NCBI GenBank assembly: GCA_017744605.1
Contig: JAGIAZ010000018.1
Location: forward strand, 1 to 64,000
Length of the DNA: 64,000 nt
Source: Sphingobium sp.
GTDB lineage: Bacteria > Pseudomonadota > Alphaproteobacteria > Sphingomonadales > Sphingomonadaceae
Reading direction: 5' to 3'
Under the pieces are notes generated by a model that saw only the letters and a list, made by a program, of their open reading frames with translations, was not told the origin of the DNA and did not search any database. Shown here piece after piece: positions 25,969-34,561 of the stretch (positions are counted from its first letter, which is position 1; each line of letters begins with the position of its first letter). A program made the position numbers and the translations under genes.

Positions 25969-26000
25969 GGCCCGGCGTCTAGCGGCGCCGGGCCTAATTT
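25969..26000 (+). terminator. Hairpin after the TonB receptor gene
   Basis: GGCCCGGCG (25969-25977) pairs perfectly with CGCCGGGCC (25986-25994) around an 8-base loop and is followed by TAATTT. This looks like an intrinsic terminator or attenuator between the receptor gene and the shikimate dehydrogenase gene that starts 15 bases later. Confidence 0.6.
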
Positions 26001-26014
26001 GGCAGTAGAGAACC

Positions 26015-26854
26015 ATGATCCGCTCCGGCCTTATCGGTCGCTCCATCCTGTCATCCAAGTCGCCCTGGCTCCACGAACAGGAAGCCCGGGCGCAGGGACT
26101 GGCGCTGACCTACGAGCTGTTCGATTTTACGGATCGACATCTCGACGACGATGCGCTGGACGGCTTCGTCAAGGATCGGGCCCGCGAAGGCTTTGCCGGC
26201 CTTAACATCACTTATCCCTTCAAGCAGCGCGTCATCCCGGTGCTGGACGATCTTTCGCGCAACGCCGCCATGGTGGGCGCAGTCAATACAATCGCCATGC
26301 GCGACGGGCGGTTGATCGGCCACAATACGGATATGGAAGGGTTCCGCGACAGCTTCGCTGCAGGATTGCCTGACGTCGCGATGAACAGAGCTCTCTTGCT
26401 TGGCGCCGGTGGCGCCGGTGCCGCTGTGGCCAGTGCGCTCCTGCTGCTCGGAGTCAAATGCCTGGACGTGGCGGATGCAGACTTCGGCCGAGCCGAGGCA
26501 CTGGCGGCCCGGCTGAACGCCCTTGTCGGATCCGATCGCGTTCGCGCTTTCGATCTGAAAGACCTATCGACCGACATGGTGGACGGGATCGTCAATGCCA
26601 CACCCATGGGTATGATAGCCCAGCCGGGATTGCCCATTGCGCCGGACCTGATCCACGCGCGGCATTGGGTCGCGGACATTGTCTATTTTCCGGTCGAGAC
26701 CGAGTTGTTGCGGACCGCGAGAGCCAAAGGCTGTGCGACATTGGATGGCACTGGCATGGTGATTGCGCAGGCTGCCTTGGCATTTGAAATCATCACCGGC
26801 CACGCTGCGGATCAGCAGCGCATGCGACGCAGTTTCGCTTCCGGACAATCCTGA
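26015..26854 (+). CDS. aroE: Shikimate (quinate/shikimate) dehydrogenase
   Basis: A 279-residue cytosolic NAD(P)-dependent enzyme interconverting shikimate and 3-dehydroshikimate, or quinate and 3-dehydroquinate. The catalytic lysine is Lys70 in NITYPFKQ; the partner aspartate is Asp106 in HNTDMEGF; GAVNTI is at residues 88-93; the Rossmann loop is GAGGAG at 130-135. The position beside quiC, an importer and a TonB receptor points to catabolism (a YdiB/QuiB-like role) rather than aromatic amino acid synthesis. Cofactor preference cannot be read with confidence. Confidence 0.9.
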   Translation: MIRSGLIGRSILSSKSPWLHEQEARAQGLALTYELFDFTDRHLDDDALDGFVKDRAREGFAGLNITYPFKQRVIPVLDDLSRNAAMVGAVNTIAMRDGRLIGHNTDMEGFRDSFAAGLPDVAMNRALLLGAGGAGAAVASALLLLGVKCLDVADADFGRAEALAARLNALVGSDRVRAFDLKDLSTDMVDGIVNATPMGMIAQPGLPIAPDLIHARHWVADIVYFPVETELLRTARAKGCATLDGTGMVIAQAALAFEIITGHAADQQRMRRSFASGQS

Positions 26855-27010
26855 TCGCATCGCCGCCAAGAGGAATTCGCTTGGGGCACAAGAATCGGTC
26901 TCATGTTGAGTGACCGGCGGCGGCCGCGTGCCAGCCGGACGATGGGGATTGCCCTCTCTCGCGATATCATTAAACACGGCCATTATTGATCACTGATAAG
27001 AAGCGGTTCA

Positions 27011-27646
27011 TTGGCAGAGAGTGCCCCTCAAAGACTGCCCGGACGCCCGTCCGGCAGCGAAAGCGTTCTCGATATCCGGCGGATCGTGGAGACCGCCTGG
27101 TCGATCGTCGATGAAGCGGGACTAAGTCGTCTTTCGACCCGGACGCTTGCCGCCGCGCTCGATGTGAAAAGTCCAGCGCTATACTGGCACGTGCGCAGCA
27201 AGGAAGAATTGCTGAGCTTGATGATGGAGCATCTGCTGCTCGATAGTCTGGATGGCATACCGCAGAATCTGGACTGGAAGGAATGGTTGAAGGCGGTCGC
27301 CAGAAACCAGCACCGGCTGCTGCTTTCACACCGGGACAGCGGGCTGATTGCATCGCTTGCCCCGCCCTCGGACCGGTTACGCACCCACGTGTTCGAGCGG
27401 ATGCTCGCGCCGCTTCTCGAGAGTCGCTTGCCGGCGGAGATCGCAAGCGCGGCCGCAGGCGGCGTGGCATCGTTCCTGCTCGGTTGGATCATTTACGAAC
27501 AGCGACCTGCTACTCGTAAATTCGTCGAGGCCTACCATGATCCAGACGTTGCCTTTGAAATGCTCCTCACATCGTTCGTGAATGGAATTGCGGAGACCGT
27601 CGCCGCGATGGGGAAGGATGCAGATTCGGGGCCGCGCGAGAACTGA
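27011..27646 (+). CDS. TetR/AcrR regulator with TetR_C-like domain
   Basis: A 211-residue protein with a TTG start. The N-terminal helix-turn-helix reads IVETAWSIVDEAGLSRLSTR, then TLAAALDVKSPALYWHVRSKEEL, whose YWHV form is typical of the tetracycline-repressor subgroup. The remainder fits a TetR_C effector domain. It is divergent from nothing close by and faces the SDR gene tail to tail. It may control the minus-strand cluster 27704-33575. The weak dyad TTAT...ATAA at 26983-26999 just upstream could be an autoregulatory site. Confidence 0.85.
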   Translation: MAESAPQRLPGRPSGSESVLDIRRIVETAWSIVDEAGLSRLSTRTLAAALDVKSPALYWHVRSKEELLSLMMEHLLLDSLDGIPQNLDWKEWLKAVARNQHRLLLSHRDSGLIASLAPPSDRLRTHVFERMLAPLLESRLPAEIASAAAGGVASFLLGWIIYEQRPATRKFVEAYHDPDVAFEMLLTSFVNGIAETVAAMGKDADSGPREN

Positions 27647-27703
27647 GCGGAGAGCGGCCGATGCAGCGCTCCTGTTGTTTCATCCGATAGCGAGCGGGTC
27701 GGT

Positions 27704-28498
27704 TCAAGCGCCGGCAAGGTCTTCCATGAAGGTGACCGGACTGCTCGAAACCACGCCCCCGTCAACCGACAAGGCATGCCGCGTTACATAGGACGCCGCG
27801 TCGGAGCAAAGCCATAACACCGGGAGGGCCATTTCCTCGGCCGTTCCCAGGCGGCGCATCGGAACGCCGAACATCAGTCGCTCGCGCATGGCTTGCGGCA
27901 TCTGCGCAATGAAGGCGGTATCGATTGGACCAGGGCAAAGCGCATTGACGCGGATGCCGTGTCGCGCGCAATCCGCGGCGGCCGCTCTCGTGAGGCCGAC
28001 GACGCCATGTTTCGCGGCCGTGTAGCTCGCCAGTTGATAGCCGCCGATCAGACCGCTTGCCGAGGCGGTGTTGACGATCGCGCCGCCGCCGCGCTTGGCC
28101 ATTTCGGGGATTTGCGACTTCATGCAGTAGAAGACGGAGCTCAGATCGACGTCCATCACTCGCTGCCAGTCGTCCTGAGAAACCTGATCAACCGGAACGT
28201 GAGCTCCTTCGATCCCGGCATTATTGTGGGCGAAGTCGAGCCCGCCGAAGCGTTCGACCACGCTTGCGACGAGGGCGGCGACTGAAGCTTCGTCCCCCAC
28301 ATCAACATGGAAGAATTCGGCGACGCCGCCTTCCGTGCGAATCTGCTCTGCCACGTCCTCACCGGCCTGGCGATTGAGATCGGCGACGGCAACCTGAGCG
28401 CCGGCCTTCGCAAATGCTTTTGCTGTCGCTCGGCCGACCCCTGAGGCAGCCCCGGTTACGAGTGCCACCTTGCCGGAGAACTCGAAGATAACGTTCAT
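27704..28498 (-). CDS. Short-chain dehydrogenase/reductase
   Basis: A 264-residue classical SDR. Cofactor motif TGAASGVG near residues 15-22, acidic residue after the second strand (ADLNRQ, suggesting NAD preference), NNAGIEG, catalytic Ser in NTASASG and Tyr-x-x-x-Lys in SYTAAKHG. The C-terminal LSVDGG is usual. It is the last gene of the minus-strand group receptor, DUF8021-like, Old Yellow Enzyme, SnoaL-like, SDR. It would oxidise or reduce a hydroxyl/keto group of the pathway intermediate; the substrate is unknown. Confidence 0.9.
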   Translation of the reverse strand: MNVIFEFSGKVALVTGAASGVGRATAKAFAKAGAQVAVADLNRQAGEDVAEQIRTEGGVAEFFHVDVGDEASVAALVASVVERFGGLDFAHNNAGIEGAHVPVDQVSQDDWQRVMDVDLSSVFYCMKSQIPEMAKRGGGAIVNTASASGLIGGYQLASYTAAKHGVVGLTRAAAADCARHGIRVNALCPGPIDTAFIAQMPQAMRERLMFGVPMRRLGTAEEMALPVLWLCSDAASYVTRHALSVDGGVVSSSPVTFMEDLAGA

Positions 28499-28516
28499 TA
28501 AAACATCCTCATTTGC

Positions 28517-28954
28517 TCATTTTTGGTGCGCTTGAACGCGTTTGCGGTCCACCGAGAATGTGCGACGTGCGATCAGCCACTCGCCGTGCAGACGCTGCAC
28601 TTCCGTTACATAGCGTCCCTGTCCCAGCACGTGACTTTCGCCCGAGATGTTGGTGCTCACCACCATCCAATAGCTCCGAATGCGCACCCGGTCCGGACCG
28701 ACTTCGAACAAATGCTGGTCGTTATAGTGGCGCCAAAGGTCGCTTCCGCGCTGATCGATGAACAGCTTTAGAGCTTGCTTGATCTCGTCCCGACCCGTGC
28801 CGAGAATGCTGAACTCGTCGGCCAATATGCCATCGGGGGTAAAGACGGCGGCATAGGCCTCAGCATTTCCATCGTCATAGGCCCACGAATAACGAGCCAT
28901 CAGATCCAGAATCGCAAGCCGATCTTCGGCGGTCAGATCATGGTTGGACGTCAT
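28517..28954 (-). CDS. Cytosolic SnoaL-like (NTF2-fold) protein
   Basis: A 145-residue single-domain protein starting MTSNHDLTAEDRLAILDLMA. It has the pattern YSWAYDDGNAEAYAAVFTPDG typical of SnoaL_4 proteins. There is no signal peptide, unlike the three SnoaL-like proteins at 7033-9502. Members of the fold act as dehydratases, isomerases, cyclases or lyases, so the reaction is open. The start at 28954 overlaps the end of the Old Yellow Enzyme gene by 17 bases, indicating coupled expression. Confidence 0.82.
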   Translation of the reverse strand: MTSNHDLTAEDRLAILDLMARYSWAYDDGNAEAYAAVFTPDGILADEFSILGTGRDEIKQALKLFIDQRGSDLWRHYNDQHLFEVGPDRVRIRSYWMVVSTNISGESHVLGQGRYVTEVQRLHGEWLIARRTFSVDRKRVQAHQK

Positions 28955-30074
28955 GTGCTTCCTCGACGATCGAGCTGTCCCATTCAAGCTGACCAAGGTC
29001 CGAGCGGGAAAAGGGCCGTATCTCGTTCATTCGATTTTCCCGCACCTTGTGGACGAAGTCGGGGTCGCCGATCAGCGCGCGTCCCACGGCCACCAGGTCG
29101 AATTCGCCCCCCGCGACGCGTTTCTCCAGTTCGTCCATCGCCTCGGGCACTTGCAGCTTGGGATCGGCCTGCTCGATGAAGGTGGTCATGATATCGATGT
29201 CGAGGCCAACGCTGCCCACGGCAATGACGGGCACGGTGGAGAAGGATTTGACCCAGCCAGCCAGGCCGCGCGGATCGCCGATCCATTCCGGCTCCCAGAA
29301 ACGGCGCGTCGACGCGTGGAAGAGATCGACGCCGGCGCGCTCGAGGGTGCGCACAAAGACTTCAAGCTCGGCCGGTGTCCTTGCGATCTTTGCCGCATAG
29401 TCGACTTCTTTCCATTGCGAGAAGCGCACCGAAATCAGAAACTCGGGACCGCAGGCCGCGCGGATGCTGGAGACGATCTCGGCATGAAGCCGAGCTCGAT
29501 CCGCTATTTGCTCACCGCCGTAGCCGTCGTCGCGGAGGTTGGTGGCAGACCAGAGGAACTGGTCGAGCAGATATCCGTGCGCGGAATGAATTTCGACGCC
29601 CTCGGCGCCGATCGCTTGGGCGTCAAGCGCGGCCATCAGATAGGCCTCGCGCAGCTCGGCAAGTTCGGCAAGGCTGGCAGCACGGCCATTTTGCTGACCT
29701 GGTCGCACAAGCCCCGATGGGCTGATCGTGCGGCCGTCATCCGCGTTTCGGAGTGCCCCCTCGTGCCAGAGCTGGATCAACATTCGCCCGCCGGCGGCAT
29801 GGACTTCTTCCACGCATCGCGCCCACCCGTCACGGGTTGCCGGATTCATTCGTGCGGCCGCGGGCTGGCGGGTCGCTGACGGATGATCGATCGCACAAGA
29901 CTCGCCGATAATCAGAGCGACGCCGCCTTCGGCCCTGCGTCGATAATAGTCCGCAAGTGCCTCCAGCGGTCGGCCGTCCGCGCAATAGCCCCGCTGCATC
30001 GCGGGCATGACGAACCGATTGGGCAGGATGATATTGCCGACCTGCAAGGGCGTGAACAGGAGAGATTGGTTCAC
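28938..30074 (-). CDS. NADH:flavin oxidoreductase (Old Yellow Enzyme family)
   Basis: A 378-residue FMN-dependent enzyme starting VNQSLLFTPLQVGNI with GTG 30074, whose GTG overlaps the stop of the upstream gene (GTGA). The TIM-barrel features are NRFVMPAMQRGY, the active-site HSAHGYLLDQF, and VAVGRALIGDPDF near the C-terminus for phosphate binding. It resembles the large-subunit type of 2,4-dienoyl-CoA/ester reductases without the C-terminal Fe-S and FAD domains. It should reduce an activated C=C bond. It works in the cytosol together with the adjacent SDR and SnoaL-like proteins. Confidence 0.9.
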   Translation of the reverse strand: MNQSLLFTPLQVGNIILPNRFVMPAMQRGYCADGRPLEALADYYRRRAEGGVALIIGESCAIDHPSATRQPAAARMNPATRDGWARCVEEVHAAGGRMLIQLWHEGALRNADDGRTISPSGLVRPGQQNGRAASLAELAELREAYLMAALDAQAIGAEGVEIHSAHGYLLDQFLWSATNLRDDGYGGEQIADRARLHAEIVSSIRAACGPEFLISVRFSQWKEVDYAAKIARTPAELEVFVRTLERAGVDLFHASTRRFWEPEWIGDPRGLAGWVKSFSTVPVIAVGSVGLDIDIMTTFIEQADPKLQVPEAMDELEKRVAGGEFDLVAVGRALIGDPDFVHKVRENRMNEIRPFSRSDLGQLEWDSSIVEEAHDVQP

Positions 30075-31033
30075 CAGCCGACTCCCTGGTGTTGGGGCAG
30101 CACTGTCCAGACGGATTCCATTTCGTGAATCTTTCCGCTCCTGACGTGGAACCACTCGACCAGATCCAGATCATAGCGCCCGGTCGGATGGGACGGGCAG
30201 ACCGCGCCAACACCTTTGACGTTTGCGCAATTGCCCTTCGCATGACCACGATAGCGCGTGAACGCGACGACGACGCCTCTCTCCGTGTCGACCACGGGAA
30301 AGCGCTTGTCCGCGACGCTGTCCGTGCTCCAGAAGCCGGTGTCAAATTGCTGTCGACAGCCCATCGCCGCGAAATTGGGTAGCTCGCGTCCCGTCGGCGA
30401 GACGACGTCGAAATGGTAATCAGGATTGTTGACCAGTGGCACGCCATTCTCGATACGATGGCAGTCGTCGGCGAAGGCAACGACCTTTCCCGTGCCCAAT
30501 TCGATCCCACGATAATATGAGTCCGCTGCGGCCAACATTTCTGCGCGGGAACCGCGATCCCTCGGTGGAACGGTTTCCGAGAAACCCGGGCGGGCGCTTT
30601 TCAGTGTCTCAGCCGCTTGGCCTTCCTTGCCAGGAAGCCCGACCCGCGCGATCACTGTCTCGACCTCGCCGATCTGCCGATCATCGACTTTGAGGCGAAG
30701 GGCGAACATCGTGGACTTTCCGGCCTCCTTCAGGACACCAATATATGCGGCCTGGCCCGTCACGGGGTCGAATGCGCGCATGCGGTAGGTGCCGAGACCT
30801 GAGACAGTCTGCCATGCCCCGCCGCCAACCCGGATAGGGGCTCCGTTTTCAGTAATTTTTAGTCCTGTGCCAAATGGCGCGCGTTGCGGCTGGTGCGAAA
30901 TAAAAGCCGCAAGGTAACGATCGAGCAGGTCGCTGAGGCAGGCGCGATCGCATGCGGCTTTTTCATCGTGCGGTGCGCTTGCCGTGCACAACATCGCGAA
31001 TGCGAGGGCGCCCCAGCGTCGACCGCCGGCCAT
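30071..31033 (-). CDS. Exported DUF8021-like protein 3
   Basis: A 320-residue paralogue of the proteins at 4060 and 5076. A short signal region (residues 1-20) is followed by KAACDRACLSDLLDRYLAAF and ITENG in the first half, and by AAADSYYRGIE, DDCHRIENG, GCRQQF and VVDTERGVVVAF in the second. The Cys-Asp-x-x-Cys and ENG motifs are kept. It lies between the TonB receptor (gap of one base) and the Old Yellow Enzyme gene (four-base overlap). Association with a different enzyme set than the first two paralogues suggests a general role for the family in periplasmic substrate handling. Confidence 0.8.
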   Translation of the reverse strand: MAGGRRWGALAFAMLCTASAPHDEKAACDRACLSDLLDRYLAAFISHQPQRAPFGTGLKITENGAPIRVGGGAWQTVSGLGTYRMRAFDPVTGQAAYIGVLKEAGKSTMFALRLKVDDRQIGEVETVIARVGLPGKEGQAAETLKSARPGFSETVPPRDRGSRAEMLAAADSYYRGIELGTGKVVAFADDCHRIENGVPLVNNPDYHFDVVSPTGRELPNFAAMGCRQQFDTGFWSTDSVADKRFPVVDTERGVVVAFTRYRGHAKGNCANVKGVGAVCPSHPTGRYDLDLVEWFHVRSGKIHEMESVWTVLPQHQGVGW

Positions 31034-31034
31034 A

Positions 31035-33575
31035 TTAGAATTTGCGCCGCACGCTCAGCGACCATTCGCGTGGCCGACCCAGCACCGTGTTGGAATTGCC
31101 GAGGCCCGCAATATTCTCCCCAACGCCGACTTCATAGAATTTGTCGAACAGGTTTGTGACAGCTGCGCTGACGCTCCACGCTCCATCCCCGGTTTCATAA
31201 GTGAGCCGGGCATTGAACAGGTCCCTTCCCGGCACCTTGTTCTCGGGGCGGTTCTGGGCATTGTAGAAGAAGTCCGACAAGTAGCTCCAGTCGGCGCGTG
31301 GCGTCAGCCGGCCTCCCACCAGATCGAAACTATATTGGATACCGGCGCTGGCTTGCCATTCGCTGGCGAACGGCGGAGCCATGCCGAGGGTGATGCCCGC
31401 GCTGGCATCCTTGATCTTGGTGTACTCGGCGTGGATGTACGTCAGCGAGCCGTCAAAGGTCAGCCCGTCCAGAGGACGCACCGTCGTTTCAAGCTCGATA
31501 CCCTTGTATCGGGCGTCGGCGATGTTCTTGGTCTGCGCGCACTGCGTGCTTGTGCTCTCAGGACAGAAGAAGACCGTACGTTGGATGTCGCTGTAGTTCG
31601 ACAGGAATGCGGCGCCGTTCAGGCGAACGCGCCGATCGAACAGGTCGGATTTGAAACCCGCCTCGTAGGTCGTCAACTTCTCCGGGCTGAACGGCTGTAC
31701 CTGATCCAGGACGAACGGCTGCGAATTGATGCCGCCGCCCTTGTAGCCAGTCGACATCTGCGCATAGGCCATCAGCGCGTCGCTGAAGCGGTAGTTGATG
31801 CCGGCGCGGTAATCGACTCGCTGATCCTTGGCGGTCGATGCCGCACCGTTCAGGCCGGCGACAAGTCCATTGAGCGCATTCAAAGGAAACACCGGCACCG
31901 GCGACGGCACCGAGATGATTTCCTCGCCCGGCCGGAAGCCGATCGGAACGCCATCCGGGTTCAAACGATGGAAGGTGTAGGTCTTTTTGTCGTCCGTATA
32001 GCGCAGGCCGGCGATCAGATTGAGCCGTTCAGTCGCATGAAGCTCGAGATGGCCGAAAGCTGCGATGCTGCGATTGCTCACGGGATCGTCGGTGAGGAAG
32101 TCGAAGAGGTCGATCGGAATCTGAATGCGATAGCGCGCCAGGTCGTTCGCCTTGTAGTAGAAACCGCCAATGGTCAGGTCGGCGATCGAGCCTATTTTGC
32201 CGCTGATGCGCAGCTCTTCGGTAAACTGCTTATGAGTGTTGTCGAGGCGCTGCTTGAGAACGTTGACGGGCGTGCCATCGCTGTCGGTGACCGAGGTGCC
32301 CCACGCCTTGCGGTAGGCGGTAATCGACTTGATGCTGAAGCCGCCACCAAGATCATAATCCACGGTGCCGGCGATGCCCCATGAATTCGCACTATTCTCC
32401 GGCCGATCCGTGAACGTGCCCGGCGCGACCTGATAAGGCGTCCCGAACACGGTCGTATAATTGCCCGAGGCCGAATAATTGGCGAAATTGGTGTAGCTTC
32501 GCGCACCGGTGATGAAGCGGTTATCGAACGGAATGCCCCCGGCCGGGTTGGCGGCAAAATAACTGCGCGAGTTGGCGAGGCTGAGCGGATTGGTGGCGAC
32601 CGCCAGCTTGGTGGCGACTTGCTCTGAATCGTCGCGCGAATGGTCGATGGTGACATTCACTTCCAACGGCGAGCCCGTGGGCGCGTATCGCAGCGAGGCG
32701 CGTAGCGCGAATAAATTGCCCCCGCCTTCGCGACCGACCACGCAATTGTCGGTCGCAGTCCCCGCTGGGATGCCACCTTGGGCGAGGGGTGGATTTACCG
32801 GTCGGCTCACGCCGCCTGCATCGACGAACGTTGCCGTGCCGCCGGCTGGATAGACACAGCCGAAGTCGAGTTGTTTGACAAAGCCATCCCGGCGGCGTGC
32901 GACGCCCGAAACGCGCGCATACAGGCCAGGCGCGATGGTGAAGTTGCCGCTCGCGCGAACTTCCATTCGGTTGTACGAGCCGTAGGTCGCCTCGGCGAAG
33001 CCGCCGCCATTCCCATCGGGTTTCTTTGAGAAAAGTTTGATGGCGCCGCCCAGGGAGTTCTTGCCGGCCAATGTGCCCTGGGGGCCACGCAGCACCTCAA
33101 CGCGATCAAGGTCGGTCAAATCGAGCGCCGCGCCGAACGTGGTGCCGTAATAGACGTCGTCGATATAGATTCCGACACCCGGCTCGAAGGCGAAGCTCGC
33201 CTGCTCCTGACCAATGCCGCGAATGAAGGCAGCCACGGCATTGCCGTTGAACGAGGCCGCGTTCGACAGGTTCACGCTGGGGGCAAATTGACCGATGTCG
33301 ACGATGTTCGTCTGACTGCGCGCCTGGAGGGTCGCGCTGTTCATCGCGGTAATGGCGATCGGCGTGTCTTGAAGACGCTGGGTGCGAAACTGCGCGGTAA
33401 CGACGATGTCCGCGGCATCGGTGCTGGATGAGTCTTCGCTCTGGGTGTTTCCAGTCTGGGCTGTGGTCTGGGCATCGCTCGATTGTGCGAGCGCCGGCAC
33501 CCCGCCAACGATCATCGTCGAAACAGCCAGCAATGCAGCGCTATGACGCAGGCGCACCGAGGTCTTCGTCCTCAT
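31035..33575 (-). CDS. TonB-dependent receptor
   Basis: An 846-residue outer-membrane receptor with signal peptide (about 1-31, ends PALAQ), TonB box region ADIVVTAQFRTQ, plug domain with VGIYIDDVYYG and VEVLRGPQGTLAGKNSLGGAI, and a beta-barrel ending WSLSVRRKF. The plug pattern is that of the large sphingomonad receptor family often tied to aromatic catabolic clusters. It is the first gene of the minus-strand group down to 27704. Two TTATCG-type dyads lie in its promoter region (33617-33649). Confidence 0.92.
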   Translation of the reverse strand: MRTKTSVRLRHSAALLAVSTMIVGGVPALAQSSDAQTTAQTGNTQSEDSSSTDAADIVVTAQFRTQRLQDTPIAITAMNSATLQARSQTNIVDIGQFAPSVNLSNAASFNGNAVAAFIRGIGQEQASFAFEPGVGIYIDDVYYGTTFGAALDLTDLDRVEVLRGPQGTLAGKNSLGGAIKLFSKKPDGNGGGFAEATYGSYNRMEVRASGNFTIAPGLYARVSGVARRRDGFVKQLDFGCVYPAGGTATFVDAGGVSRPVNPPLAQGGIPAGTATDNCVVGREGGGNLFALRASLRYAPTGSPLEVNVTIDHSRDDSEQVATKLAVATNPLSLANSRSYFAANPAGGIPFDNRFITGARSYTNFANYSASGNYTTVFGTPYQVAPGTFTDRPENSANSWGIAGTVDYDLGGGFSIKSITAYRKAWGTSVTDSDGTPVNVLKQRLDNTHKQFTEELRISGKIGSIADLTIGGFYYKANDLARYRIQIPIDLFDFLTDDPVSNRSIAAFGHLELHATERLNLIAGLRYTDDKKTYTFHRLNPDGVPIGFRPGEEIISVPSPVPVFPLNALNGLVAGLNGAASTAKDQRVDYRAGINYRFSDALMAYAQMSTGYKGGGINSQPFVLDQVQPFSPEKLTTYEAGFKSDLFDRRVRLNGAAFLSNYSDIQRTVFFCPESTSTQCAQTKNIADARYKGIELETTVRPLDGLTFDGSLTYIHAEYTKIKDASAGITLGMAPPFASEWQASAGIQYSFDLVGGRLTPRADWSYLSDFFYNAQNRPENKVPGRDLFNARLTYETGDGAWSVSAAVTNLFDKFYEVGVGENIAGLGNSNTVLGRPREWSLSVRRKF

Positions 33576-33616
33576 ACCATTCCTCCCCTTGGTCGGCGCT
33601 GCGCAAGCAGTCCAAT

Positions 33617-33649
33617 TTATCGCCGATACATTCTTCCTTATCGATGATA
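33617..33649. promoter_or_regulatory. Tandem TTATCG dyads upstream of the TonB receptor
   Basis: TTATCGCCGATA (33617-33628) and TTATCGATGATA (33638-33649) start 21 bases apart, two helical turns. A perfect version, TTATCG-T-CGATAA, lies at 38362-38374 upstream of the lactonase gene. They are probably sites for one regulator, whose gene is not evident here. Confidence 0.5.
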
Positions 33650-33815
33650 TATATATTCATCGCAAGGGGTAAACGCACTGGCGCCGCTGCCGAGTTCAAG
33701 ATTTGCGGTACGGCTGTCCATGCCGTTCGTCTCAGTGCGGCTGCCGGCCCCCACGCGATGATTGGCGGGCTTGCGCTGCGGACATCGACGGTCGGTGGGT
33801 GCTAGACCAAGCTGA

Positions 33816-34187
33816 CTAGCCGATTTCGGAGTGGAACAGCGAGCGTCCGATTCGCCGCTGACGTATGGACAGGCCGGCTTCCCGCGCCAGGCCCTTGAGG
33901 ATTATTGCCTTGTCCCATCGCGTCACCGCAAACGCCCCACGATCGGCAACGATGGTGCCGAGGCCATCGCGCCAGTCGCGGACGATGTCGGCCGCGAGCA
34001 GATGAGGAGGAGTGGTGCAGGCGCAGACCGATTGCGCGACCGACCGTTCGGCCGGCGACAGCGCGGGATCGAGCAGCAACCGCCGCTGGCTGGGCGGCGA
34101 TGCCGCGCGCGCCTCGGCCGAAATAGCGATGCTCGCCAACCCAAGTCCCACGAGCAACTGACGCCTCGAAGCTGCGATCTCGATCAT
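33816..34187 (-). CDS. Small exported protein of unknown function
   Basis: A 123-residue protein not recognised as any family. The N-terminus has SRRQLLVGLGLASIAI, a twin-arginine-like signal ending near ARAAS (about residue 29). The mature part is short and basic with a Cys-x-Cys pair (SVCACTTPP). It overlaps the cytochrome c gene by four bases, which in turn overlaps the flavoprotein gene by four bases. This coupling suggests it is a third partner of that oxidoreductase: an assembly factor, small subunit or electron-transfer adaptor. No function is assigned. Confidence 0.65.
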   Translation of the reverse strand: MIEIAASRRQLLVGLGLASIAISAEARAASPPSQRRLLLDPALSPAERSVAQSVCACTTPPHLLAADIVRDWRDGLGTIVADRGAFAVTRWDKAIILKGLAREAGLSIRQRRIGRSLFHSEIG

Positions 34188-34561
34188 TTGGAACCTTTCG
34201 AAAGATAGGCGGCGATCACCTTGAGCTCTGCATCGCTGACTTCACCGCGGCTGATACGCGGCATGTTGCCGATGCCTGTGCGGGCGGCCTGGATCACATA
34301 GTCTTGCATGAGGTCTTTGCGCTGCTCGAGCATCGCCACCGCGGGATCCATGCGCCGGGCGAGGATCACAGTGCCCATTCCCATCTGGCGATGGCACATG
34401 CCGCATTTCTCGACGAACAAGGCTTCGGGCGGCGTATGTGAAGATCGGTCCTGCATCACACCCCCCGTGGCATTCTTGATTTCGGTGCCGGCGGGCTTGC
34501 TTTGGCCATAAGCGATACTGGCGGCGAACATCGAAGCCGCGATGAAGAGTATGGCTCTCAT
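34184..34561 (-). CDS. Cytochrome c partner subunit
   Basis: A 125-residue protein with signal peptide (about 1-20) and a single haem site CGMCHR (Cys53, Cys56, His57); Met100 in GNMPRI is the likely sixth ligand. It is a class I cytochrome c of the size of PchC, the cytochrome subunit of p-cresol methylhydroxylase. The genes on both sides overlap it by four bases. It should accept electrons from the flavoprotein encoded immediately upstream and pass them to the respiratory chain. Confidence 0.88.
   Translation of the reverse strand: MRAILFIAASMFAASIAYGQSKPAGTEIKNATGGVMQDRSSHTPPEALFVEKCGMCHRQMGMGTVILARRMDPAVAMLEQRKDLMQDYVIQAARTGIGNMPRISRGEVSDAELKVIAAYLSKGSK

Noticed and set aside
26983-26999. 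TetO-like operator TTAT...ATAA before the second TetR gene
   Set aside because: Only four outer base pairs match cleanly and the inner bases do not; too weak to list as a site, mentioned only in the gene entry.
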